Of a stretch of 50,523 nucleotides of DNA, positions 23,961 through 32,700 are shown in pieces. The stretch lies in the NCBI GenBank assembly GCA_034429475.1, contig DAOUGD010000237.1, forward strand, positions 1 through 50,523. Direction: 5' to 3'. The position numbers were made by a program, and so were the translations under genes. The DNA is from JAKQHY01 sp034429475. GTDB taxonomy: Bacteria > Chloroflexota > Anaerolineae > B4-G1 > SLSP01. Numbering within the stretch: position 1 is the first letter of the stretch; the number at the start of each line of letters is the position of its first letter. Below the pieces are notes generated by a model, which saw nothing but the letters and a program-made list of their open reading frames with translations, was not told the origin of the DNA and did no database searches.

Positions 23961-26407
23961 ACGCGCAAAATCTCCTCAATGAAGCTTAGATAGCTCGCAG
24001 CACACGCGCTCCACGTTTTGTCTTGAGTGTAGGCGTAAACGGATTGTACGGCTTGTTGATAGGCCTGGGAATCTTCCAGGTAGGCCAGCATGGCCTGATA
24101 CAGCAGCTCTTCCTCGTCCTCGTTCACCGGAATTTTGGGACAGCAAGCGTCAGGATACTCAGTGAAAGAGCCGACACCGGAGACGATGGTGGGCTTGCCC
24201 TGTCCTAATAACATGCTCAGGGTTCCAGAAGTCTCCCCGGCGGTGGGGTATCGCAAATTGAGGCCGACATCCACGGCCTGCATCGCCATCAACATCAAAT
24301 CATAGCCGGCATAGCTGATGTAGAGATGAATGCCTTGAGCTGCCGTTTGGGCCGGATTCTGTTGGAGCGGCGCAATGACCTCTGCCACCGATGGGTCTGC
24401 CGGCCCCATCAGAAACAGGGCGGCGCGGGGATGACGCGCGCGTACACGGGCAAAAGCGCGCAAAGTCACGGGGAGCCGCTTGACCCGATGGAGGTTGCCA
24501 AAGACCCCAAAGATGAACCCCTCCGTCGGTAATCCGAGGAATTTGCGGATGATTTTTCCAAATTGGCCGTTGTCGTCAGGCAAATGAAACAGGCCAAAGG
24601 GGATGACCCGCACAGGCGGCGCGGAAGAGTACTGCACCACCCGTTGTTGTCCCCACGCGCTATGCACGACCACGCCCCGGCTGTTGACAACCAGGCGTTT
24701 GTTGAGCGGCAGGCGGTAATGATCCAATTGATTGGCGAGATAATCCAACTTTGCCTTTCGCGCCGTTTCTGCCCCTTCACAAAACGCGACTTCCTGCCAA
24801 AAGTCGTCCAGGCGGCCTACAGACGCAAACACAGGAAAGACCAAGTGGTAGATGTGGATGTCATGCAACGTGATGATACCGGGGTAGCGCAGGATGGCAT
24901 CGTACATATAACGGTGCAGGGGATTATTGCCCACCTGATACAAGGTCATGTCGTAGGGTTGCCGCGCCGCCAACTGTGGATAAGCTTTCCCATCATAAGA
25001 AGGAAAAGTGTCAAACAAGGGGGAATTGCTCAATGGATAGCCATCTACAAACAAATCCACATCCGCCTCTTTCCCCAGTTCGGCGACCAGCAATTCGCTG
25101 TAGTCGGACACGCCTGAAGGCCGTGGATTGAAGGGGGACCAGAATGCCAGCCGCAATCGCCTGCCGGCGCGGGGCGTCACTGCCGGAAAGCTGCGCGCCA
25201 GGGAATACAACGGCGTCTTCAAAGCCTCGGTGTAGGAATCCAGCACGGCCTGGGCCGTCTTCTGCCAGGTGAACCGGCGCGCATGGGCAAAGCCGACCTC
25301 GCGGCACTGCGCCCGCAAGTCGGCATCGGTCAAAACGCGCGCCATGCCCTGCGCAATACTGTTTGAATCCATCGGGTCAACGTATTCGGCGGCCTCGCCC
25401 CCCACTTCCGGCAGGGAAGACGTGCGCGATGTGACCACCGGCGCGCCGCATTGCAGCGCCTCCACCACCGGCAATCCCAGGCCCTCGTACAACGTCGGGT
25501 GAACCACCAGAGCGGCGCCGTTGTACAGGCTCACCAACTGTGCTTGAGTCACATGGGCGAGCAAACTCACCCGTTCCTGAATGCCAAGTTCGGTTAACCA
25601 CTGCTGTACGGTTGCAGCGTCCGCCGGACTCAGGGGACACCGCACGATCAGGCGAAACGCGGCGCGTAACGAGGCCGGCAATAAAGCATAGGCCTTGCAC
25701 AGCCGCCGCAAGTTTTTGGTGTGATGAAAACCCGATACGCTAAAAATGTACGGCTCGCGGATATGCAGCACGGCAAGAGACGCCTGGACTTGTGCAGGTT
25801 CCAGCGGCGCGAAGCTGGGATCCACCCCGCCATAAATAACGTCTATCTTGTCGGCCGGAAGATGATAGCGCACCAAGTCGGTTTTAGAAGCCTGACTGAT
25901 CGTTTGAATCCGCTGGGCGTACACACCGGCGCCCAGCCGCTGCGCGAAACTGTGCCGGCCCCGCTCCCCCAAGGGGTCAAGATACTCTTTCGGAAATATC
26001 AGGGGGATTAAATCGTAAAACGTCACGACCCAGCGCGTGTGATAGAGGCGGCGCGGCGCCAACACTTCCCAAATCAACGTGTAGGTAGCGTGAAACAAGT
26101 CGAATTGGTTCTCGATCAGAAAGGCTTCCAGGGCCGAATCGAACACAAATTCGGCCTCCGGATCCCGGTGCAAATCCAAAGAGGGAAAAGATAGGGGTGA
26201 AAACGTGAGGGATAACGGCTGCAACTGCCAACGGGGAGAACTCAAGGCCAGGGAAGGCCTGGGCAGCTTTGCGTCGTACAACACAGCGAACGTATGCTCA
26301 GTATCCAGATTTTGCGCGGCCTGAATCCAACTCCGCAAATGGATGCCGATTCCCCGGTGCCGGTACGCCTCCAGTTGCAAAGGGCGGCCATCAATCCCTA
26401 TGCGCAT
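23957..26407 (-). CDS. Tandem GT4-GT4 double glycosyltransferase
   Basis: From the ATG at 26407 this is an 816-residue protein with two complete GT-B modules. The first (about 1-400) starts MRIGIDGRPLQLEAYRHRGIG and has the E-x7-E site YEGLGLPVVEAL. The second (about 415-810) starts LRLAFWSPFNPRPSGVSDYS and has DVGLNLRYPTAGETSGTLS, where the second acidic residue of the motif is not conserved. The two modules probably add two successive sugars. The second half is paralogous to the C-terminal part of the 35977-37998 protein. The start overlaps the upstream module gene by ten bases and the stop overlaps the downstream coiled-coil gene by four. Soluble, cytoplasmic-face enzyme; sugars unknown. 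Confidence 0.88.
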   Translation of the reverse strand: MRIGIDGRPLQLEAYRHRGIGIHLRSWIQAAQNLDTEHTFAVLYDAKLPRPSLALSSPRWQLQPLSLTFSPLSFPSLDLHRDPEAEFVFDSALEAFLIENQFDLFHATYTLIWEVLAPRRLYHTRWVVTFYDLIPLIFPKEYLDPLGERGRHSFAQRLGAGVYAQRIQTISQASKTDLVRYHLPADKIDVIYGGVDPSFAPLEPAQVQASLAVLHIREPYIFSVSGFHHTKNLRRLCKAYALLPASLRAAFRLIVRCPLSPADAATVQQWLTELGIQERVSLLAHVTQAQLVSLYNGAALVVHPTLYEGLGLPVVEALQCGAPVVTSRTSSLPEVGGEAAEYVDPMDSNSIAQGMARVLTDADLRAQCREVGFAHARRFTWQKTAQAVLDSYTEALKTPLYSLARSFPAVTPRAGRRLRLAFWSPFNPRPSGVSDYSELLVAELGKEADVDLFVDGYPLSNSPLFDTFPSYDGKAYPQLAARQPYDMTLYQVGNNPLHRYMYDAILRYPGIITLHDIHIYHLVFPVFASVGRLDDFWQEVAFCEGAETARKAKLDYLANQLDHYRLPLNKRLVVNSRGVVVHSAWGQQRVVQYSSAPPVRVIPFGLFHLPDDNGQFGKIIRKFLGLPTEGFIFGVFGNLHRVKRLPVTLRAFARVRARHPRAALFLMGPADPSVAEVIAPLQQNPAQTAAQGIHLYISYAGYDLMLMAMQAVDVGLNLRYPTAGETSGTLSMLLGQGKPTIVSGVGSFTEYPDACCPKIPVNEDEEELLYQAMLAYLEDSQAYQQAVQSVYAYTQDKTWSACAASYLSFIEEILRV

Positions 26408-26853
26408 GGCGCGTCTGACTCCTGTGAACACCCTTCCCCTGCTTGCTGCGCCTCCTCCAACTGTTTGATGCGCCGTTGCATATCCTGCACGGAACGCAGC
26501 GTTGACTCCAAAACGATCATCGTCTCGCGCAACGTTTGCGCCAGCGCCATGTTGTAGTCAGTCTGCTGCTGCAACAACGGGATCAGATACCATTTCGTGG
26601 ACATCCAATTCCAGGCCGTGCGGACGGCGACAATCAAGCGGCCGATCACGGGCGCATTCGAAGTGAACGGCTGCTCCTTGAGCACCATTTTGCTTTCAAG
26701 GGTCACGATCCGGTCGCGCAGCCCATCCAGACGCGAAAAGTAATCCCCCAGGATCGCATAAGCCTGTTCGGTAGATTGCGCTTCAGCCGCACTGACCGAT
26801 TGACGGATACGGCGCATTTGCTCTGCGGGTGTCAAAGGCACTGGCTCGTCCAT
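26398..26853 (-). CDS. Small WN/QQQ-module coiled-coil protein (copy A)
   Basis: This encodes 151 residues. After a polar start comes the module FTSNAPVIGRLIVAVR, then AWNWMSTKWYLIPLLQQQ with a following Asp-Tyr-Asn, and then a long coiled coil (TLRETMIVLESTLRSVQDMQ). The Trp- and Arg-rich stretch could lie on the membrane surface as an amphipathic helix. The same module occurs in the 37995-38534 protein and at the end of the GT2 enzyme at 38560. The tail is Cys- and Glu-rich. I recall similar sequence blocks at the ends of glycosyltransferases and methyltransferases in other bacterial glycan clusters, but no function is known to me. It overlaps the double GT by ten bases, which suggests a direct partnership. 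Confidence 0.75.
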   Translation of the reverse strand: MDEPVPLTPAEQMRRIRQSVSAAEAQSTEQAYAILGDYFSRLDGLRDRIVTLESKMVLKEQPFTSNAPVIGRLIVAVRTAWNWMSTKWYLIPLLQQQTDYNMALAQTLRETMIVLESTLRSVQDMQRRIKQLEEAQQAGEGCSQESDAPCA

Positions 26854-26865
26854 GGCTTACCCCTT

Positions 26866-27888
26866 CTACCCAAACAACCCTGGATTTGCGTCAACCCACC
26901 GCCACAGCCGCTCGATGCCCTCTTCCACCGAGACCTGAGGGCGCCAGCCCAACTCGCGCTCGGCCTTGCGGATGTCGCTCACGTAAACCGGCTGGTCGCC
27001 GGGCCGCCAATCGCCGTAGGTCACCGGGATGTCACGCCCGGCCAGCCGCGCCAGGATCGCGCCGCACTCCGTCCAGATGGACATCGTGTTCTCCGGCCCG
27101 CCGCCGATGTTGTAGATGTGGCCCGCAGCCACGTCAATCCGCTCCGCTGCCGCCTGGTACGCGGCAATCAAATCGTCAATCCACAGAATGTCACGCACCT
27201 GCTTGCCGTTGCCGTAGATGGCAATGGGGCGGCCCAAGCGCACCGCGATGCAGAAGTGTGCGATCCAGCCCTGATCTTCCACACCAAACTGGCGCGTGCC
27301 GTAGATACACGACTGGCGGAACACCACCGTCCGCATCCCGTAAATCCGCGCGTAGTCGCGGGTATACTGGTCGCCCGCTCCCTTGGAATTCCCGTAGGGA
27401 GAGTGAAAATCCAACGTCTGGCTCTCCGGGATGCCCTGCGGGAAGTCGCGGTAGCGGTAGCGCGTGGCCTCTTCGACGACCACGACATCCTCCATGCCGC
27501 CATAGACTTTATTCGTCGAGGCGTAGAACATGATGGCCTGCGGGGCGACGGCGCGCACGGCCTCCAGCACGTTGAATGTCCCCCAGGCGTTGATTTCAAA
27601 ATCCTCGCGGGGGTTGACCACCGAGGTCGTCACGGCCACCTGCCCGGCCATGTGATAGACTCGCGCCACATCCGACGGGAGGGCGGCCCGCAGCGCATCA
27701 AAGTCGCGGATGTCGCCCTGGACAAACTGCAACTGCGCTCCGGCCTCGGCGTGCAGCCATTCCAGGTTGCTGGCCGCGCCCTTGCGCGATAGATTGTCAA
27801 ACACCACCACGGCGTCGCCACGCTTCAAGTGGTAATGAGCCAGACTACATCCGATGAAGCCGGCGCCGCCGGTGATAAAGATTTTCAT
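26866..27888 (-). CDS. NAD-dependent sugar-nucleotide epimerase, CDP-paratose 2-epimerase-like
   Basis: This 340-residue extended SDR enzyme has the NAD-binding motif GGAGFIG at residues 7-13. The active site has the form STNKVYG plus YGNSKGAGDQY (Tyr-x3-Lys). The pattern YHMAGQVAVTTSVVNPREDF and the STNKVYG variant are typical of CDP-paratose/CDP-tyvelose 2-epimerases and relatives, so a dideoxysugar or similar nucleotide sugar is a likely substrate. GDP- or UDP-hexose epimerases of the same superfamily remain possible. It is the only sugar-nucleotide enzyme in the window, so other precursors must come from elsewhere. The start has GGGAGG eight bases ahead. A 68-base gap on its upstream side is one of the few loose joints of the gene train. 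Confidence 0.85.
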   Translation of the reverse strand: MKIFITGGAGFIGCSLAHYHLKRGDAVVVFDNLSRKGAASNLEWLHAEAGAQLQFVQGDIRDFDALRAALPSDVARVYHMAGQVAVTTSVVNPREDFEINAWGTFNVLEAVRAVAPQAIMFYASTNKVYGGMEDVVVVEEATRYRYRDFPQGIPESQTLDFHSPYGNSKGAGDQYTRDYARIYGMRTVVFRQSCIYGTRQFGVEDQGWIAHFCIAVRLGRPIAIYGNGKQVRDILWIDDLIAAYQAAAERIDVAAGHIYNIGGGPENTMSIWTECGAILARLAGRDIPVTYGDWRPGDQPVYVSDIRKAERELGWRPQVSVEEGIERLWRWVDANPGLFG

Positions 27889-27956
27889 ACTTTGCCTCCC
27901 AACATAATCTCAACGTATTTAACCAATTCAAAAGACAAAAACCGCGTCTACTCAAC
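27889..27956 (-). promoter_or_regulatory. Upstream gap of the epimerase gene, possible weak internal promoter
   Basis: This is the longest spacer in the glycan train and is A+T rich. It contains the epimerase ribosome site GGGAGG and TTGAAT followed about 16 bases later by GATTAT on the minus strand, a poor match to a sigma-70 promoter. An internal start here is possible but weakly supported. Confidence 0.2.
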
Positions 27957-29780
27957 TTAAGGGCTGTCGGCAAGCAACCACACATCCCAATTTGCAACAG
28001 TATGGCGCTGCACGACAGTCTGTGTATGCAGCCATTCAAGAATTTCTGGGAAAACAGGCCCGCCTTCAGTGCCAACAGTCAGCGGGCCGATCACATCGTC
28101 AATATGGGATGATTCAGGAATAAAGCCGGCCGGCAACACAAGCGCCTTTACAGGGAAATCTGCGACCCTTTGAGAATAAAGCGGACACCGGTCTAGCCCG
28201 TTATAAGTCGCAAAAACCAAACGTTCTTCAGTAAGAAAATCGAGAGGGTAAGCCGTCCAATAATCAGCATAGCCGCCAGTGACATGGTTCTGTACTAAAA
28301 AGTCCTCAAGCGTCGAGACGGCCTGGGGCGCATATAACGCGCGGCGACTGTGCCAGTATTGTCCTACTTCCAGCAAGTTTCCTATACCTACTTGGACAAA
28401 CCACAGCCCTATCAGGCACAATCCCACCACTCGGGATTTTTTCGCCACACGCGCCAGGAACAAAGCCAAGATGACAATGGCTGCTTGCCAGGAGATGAGT
28501 AAATGCCGCACGTGGTATATGTCGCCAATGTTGCCGCCCAGCAGAACCAATACGATGGGCAACCCCAACACGATGCCCCATATCGCAGTTTTTCCTTCTT
28601 TCCGGGATAAGGGCGATAGCAAAACCAGATTCCAAAAGGTCAGTCGTTGAGTCCAGAAAAATACCCCCAGCGCTATCAAGGCTACCAAAAACATCAAAAT
28701 CCACAGACCTGTCTGCAAGGGCGAATGACGAAACAAATCTGCCAGGACGGGTATGCCCCATATCGCCGGCAAAAATCCCTCACCCAGCAACCGGAGACGC
28801 GGGAATATCCCGGTTGGACAAGTGGGCAAAACACCAGAAGCCGGAGCAATTCCATAGAACGCCCACGCTCCCCACTGAGGCAAATTGCCGACCACGAATC
28901 CCATTCCCCAACTCAATGCGCCCAGAAGCCACTGTTTACGGCGGGCGCTTATTCCCATGATGATTAACACCAGCCCCACACCGACGCCCAACAGCAAAAC
29001 CCGGCTTATCATTTGGATTTTAACATAGGTATCCTGCGGCTCACAATCAGTGGCAAAAAAAGCAAGGACACCCAGGGCGAACACCCCCAACGACAACCCC
29101 GGCGCGAGTTCCCGCAAGGGGATGCGCACCACTCGCTCACAAAACTCCTGCGTCTTTCTGTAAAGACCCAACCATTCAGGCGTCTGCAATAAAGAAACCA
29201 ACGCTACAGCGACAAAATAAACCAGCGTTAGCGGGTGCGACCACACCCCAAGTCCTACCATAAAACCAAACACCCCCCAACGGACACAACCCACCCAGTA
29301 CTTCTGAGAAAAGTTCATAGGAAAGAGTAATAAAGCCGCCATCCCCAGGATTGACATGATCCCAAAGACATAAAAGGGTCTGAAGGTCCACCAAAAGATG
29401 CGCCAGCTAGGAAAAGCTATGACGATCAAGCTAAGTAAAGCCACTCGCTTTCCCCACCACCGATTGACCAGCATAGCATACAATACCAGAAAACCGCCAT
29501 ACAAGACTACCGAGACAATCCGCAGGGCCACTACGCTATTTCCCATCCATTGCATAAACCAGGCCGCGGCTATGATTTCCAGAGTACCGAGATAATTTTG
29601 GCCGTACATGTAGGTCGGTATCTGACCTTGCAGTATATGCTGCCCCATCAGTCCCCAGATGGCCTCATCGCCGTCGAGGCTGGCAGTTCCCTGAAAGGCA
29701 GCCCACGCCTGAACAGCAATCCCCAAAGTAATGATTAGCACAAAACTCGCAAAATCTTTGAAACGTTTAGTAAGACGCAT
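27957..29780 (-). CDS. GT-C-like polytopic glycosyltransferase (PMT/ArnT type)
   Basis: This 607-residue protein has many membrane spans over residues about 10-470 and a short soluble tail. The first external loop carries LDGDEAIWGLMGQHILQG and MYGQNYLGTLE. The acidic pair after a small-residue turn and the YGQ-x-YLG-x-LE block are typical of PMT_2/ArnT-like enzymes of this phylum that use lipid-linked sugars. It likely works on the outer face of the cytoplasmic membrane. Its start lies 17 bases after the large GH99-like gene. Composition is A+T richer than the GT4 genes. The acceptor, protein or glycan, is not known. Confidence 0.82.
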   Translation of the reverse strand: MRLTKRFKDFASFVLIITLGIAVQAWAAFQGTASLDGDEAIWGLMGQHILQGQIPTYMYGQNYLGTLEIIAAAWFMQWMGNSVVALRIVSVVLYGGFLVLYAMLVNRWWGKRVALLSLIVIAFPSWRIFWWTFRPFYVFGIMSILGMAALLLFPMNFSQKYWVGCVRWGVFGFMVGLGVWSHPLTLVYFVAVALVSLLQTPEWLGLYRKTQEFCERVVRIPLRELAPGLSLGVFALGVLAFFATDCEPQDTYVKIQMISRVLLLGVGVGLVLIIMGISARRKQWLLGALSWGMGFVVGNLPQWGAWAFYGIAPASGVLPTCPTGIFPRLRLLGEGFLPAIWGIPVLADLFRHSPLQTGLWILMFLVALIALGVFFWTQRLTFWNLVLLSPLSRKEGKTAIWGIVLGLPIVLVLLGGNIGDIYHVRHLLISWQAAIVILALFLARVAKKSRVVGLCLIGLWFVQVGIGNLLEVGQYWHSRRALYAPQAVSTLEDFLVQNHVTGGYADYWTAYPLDFLTEERLVFATYNGLDRCPLYSQRVADFPVKALVLPAGFIPESSHIDDVIGPLTVGTEGGPVFPEILEWLHTQTVVQRHTVANWDVWLLADSP

Positions 29781-29797
29781 ATAGACACTTTCATAAA

Positions 29798-32700
29798 TCA
29801 GTCGGATGGTTGTGTGGCCAAGAAAACTCTACTTGCGCTGGCCTCACGCAAAATGAAGGGCAAGTGGAACCGCGTTACCCCCACGGTCAAATGAAAAGGA
29901 ATAGGGGTGATGGCGTGAGCCGGATCATTCGTCAGCAACCATAGCATACCGGTATGAACGCCCAAGTGCAGGTCGTGAGAATCCGCACGCACCTGTACAA
30001 TCTCCGAAGAACGCGGCGGAATCAGTCCAGATTCCGGCAGCACCGACAGCCACGCGGTAGAAAGCGTCGTGTAGGTCGCCACGCCGCGCACAGTGAGTCG
30101 CAGGCCGTTGAAGTGTTGCGCCACCCGCGAGTCCCCCGTCCAAAGTAACGCCTGCGCATGCAGGCCGTCCTGAATCGCCAGCGGCAGTGAGCGACTACGA
30201 AGGTCGCCGGTGTAGAAGGGCGTCACGCGGGTCGCCCCCGTTTCAAAGTCGTGAGAAACGCTGTAGTGGTAGCTCTCTATCGTCTGCCGTTCACCGATCG
30301 AAACAGCGAACCACATCGGTGTAGTGCGCGCATAGCTATCAAAGGGATTGCTGCGTGTGGCGAGGAATTGCCCCTCAGGTAATGGGATGTCGCCGTCGCT
30401 CAGGAAGACTTCCCAGTCCCAATTGACCCAGCTCCCCAGGTTCACGCCATACACCTGCATGTCCAGATCCGTCACGGTCACTTGCGCGCCAACCAAACGC
30501 GGCGCAATTTGCTCCGGCGCGAAGTAGTAACTCCACTCTGGGTGCGCCAGCGGCGACTGCTTCCCCACGATGACGGCGTTGGCAAAGAAGCTCGCGTCCC
30601 ATGTGTACGTGACCTCAAACGGCTCTACAAAAGCAGAGGTAAAGACATAAGTGAGCGAGAGGGCGTTGCCGTTCGTCAATGTCAGAGGGTAGACGCCCAC
30701 GGTCTGCTGTGGCTGCGTCTCCGCCAACTGCGCCGGCGTGAGCGTGAGTTCCGGCGGCGCAATCACGCGGAGTTGGCCGGTGTGCGCGTGCAGTCCGTCC
30801 GCCGCCGCCGTCACTCTCCCCACACGGTCCACCAGGGTGGACGAAAAATCAAAGCGTGCGCCCACGCCCGTCTGCGCCTCCAACGTGCCGGACGTAGTCC
30901 AAGTTACCGAGAGCGGGCCGAGGTAATGCCCGCAACCATTATAAACAGCAGCGTAGAGCGGAAGGACTGCGCCGGGTGTCAGTGTTTGCGTGACCACGAG
31001 CGGCTGTCCCCCGCCGGGTGCGGTCTCGATAGCCAACACACTGCGTTCAAGCGGCCCTCTGTGCGCAACCGCCTGGCGCGCAAAGGCGGCCCGATCTGTC
31101 CGAAATACGGCCTCGTTCGTGATCGTTTCACACAATTCCAACGTTGCCGAGAGAACCGTTGCCGCAAAACGCAGCGTTAAAACCTCGTCAGAATAAATCA
31201 TTCCCTGCCACACGAGGCGCTCCGGCAGCATGGCCGTGCCGCTGACAGGCGACGTCAGAACTGCGCCACGCCCCCACTGCGCCGACCCAGGAATATAGCG
31301 TGTCAGAGCCGACAAGGTATCCGTGATCACAAAGGACGTTTGACGACCGCCCAGATTGCTCAGGCGAACCGTGTAAGTCAGAACACTGCCGGGCGCAACG
31401 ACTTGCGGGGTCACGCTGACCGAGGACAGCAGTACAGGATTGACCTCATCCGCCCCTATGTCCAGCCCTTCACCAAGCAGACGCGAGTCGCCTTCAAAAT
31501 CGGTGAGAGGCAGCGGCGGCACAATGCCCCCCACATCCACCAGCGGCGAGTCCGGCGCAAGATGGTAGGCAGCATCGGTGAAGCGCGGCGCGACGTCGAG
31601 ATTGCCCATGCCCGGCCAGCCGCCCTCAATGTCCGAGTAACGGACACTGCACCCCACGTTACACTGCAAATTACGTTCCGTATTACCCCACACAATGCTG
31701 TTGTGCATATTCACGCTCTGCGACGACCACAGCCACGCATACAGTCCGCCAACATCTGCCGCCGTGTTCGCGGTCACGGTGCTGTACATGAGGCTCAACA
31801 CTGCCGAGGGGTGCAGATAGCCGCCGCCGCCCGCAAACGTCGCCGCGTTCTCCGCGATGAGGGTATTTACCAGCCATACCTGCGTCCCCGGCCCGGCGTA
31901 GAAGCCGCCGCCGACGTTGGCAGTATTTCGTAACAGCCGCGCCGCATCCAGACGCAGCGCGCCTGCCTGCACAGCCACGCCGCCGCCCCAGGTCTGCGCG
32001 TGATTGTCGGCTACGATGACACGGCGCAGCGTCACATCGGCAGCCTGGATGTAGACGCCGCCGCCCGCCGGCGCATCCCCGCCAGTCAACATTATGCGAT
32101 CCAATATCACGGTAGGAGTGTAGAAGGACGCTTCCCCCACAATCCGCACGACTGAACCGGCGCCATCCCCGCGCAACATAGTGGGAGACACGCTGTTGGT
32201 CAGCGTCCATCCTGGTCCGTAACCGCCCGTCAATGTGATGGAACGGGTCAGGGTGAATGGGCCGGTGTAGTCGCCGCCGGCGAGGTAGACTGTCGCGCCG
32301 TCAGCGGCGGAAAATAGCGCGTCTTGCAACGTGCGGAAAGGCCGAGCGGGGGAACCGTCGGAGGGGCCGACGTAAGCGGGGTCTGCGTAAACTGTCGCAT
32401 AGGCGCGCCACCGATGAAACCGCGCCGCATAATCGGCGGTGTAGAGGAGGTAGTCGTAGCCGTACATCTGCCCTGGTTCGATGTGGGTGTTTTCGTACCA
32501 CTCGTTGAAGCTGGTCACGGACAGCCAGTCAGGGGTGGTGCTCATGGCGGACGCAAAAGTGGCCGCGTAGGTTTGACCCTGGTTACGGGGAATGTAGATG
32601 TAAGGATCGCGGATCAAGCGGTTGTCATAACCTGGATAGAAACTCAACATCCATAGACGCTGGCTTTGACGAGCTTGCCTGGAAAGCAGTTGATAGGCGG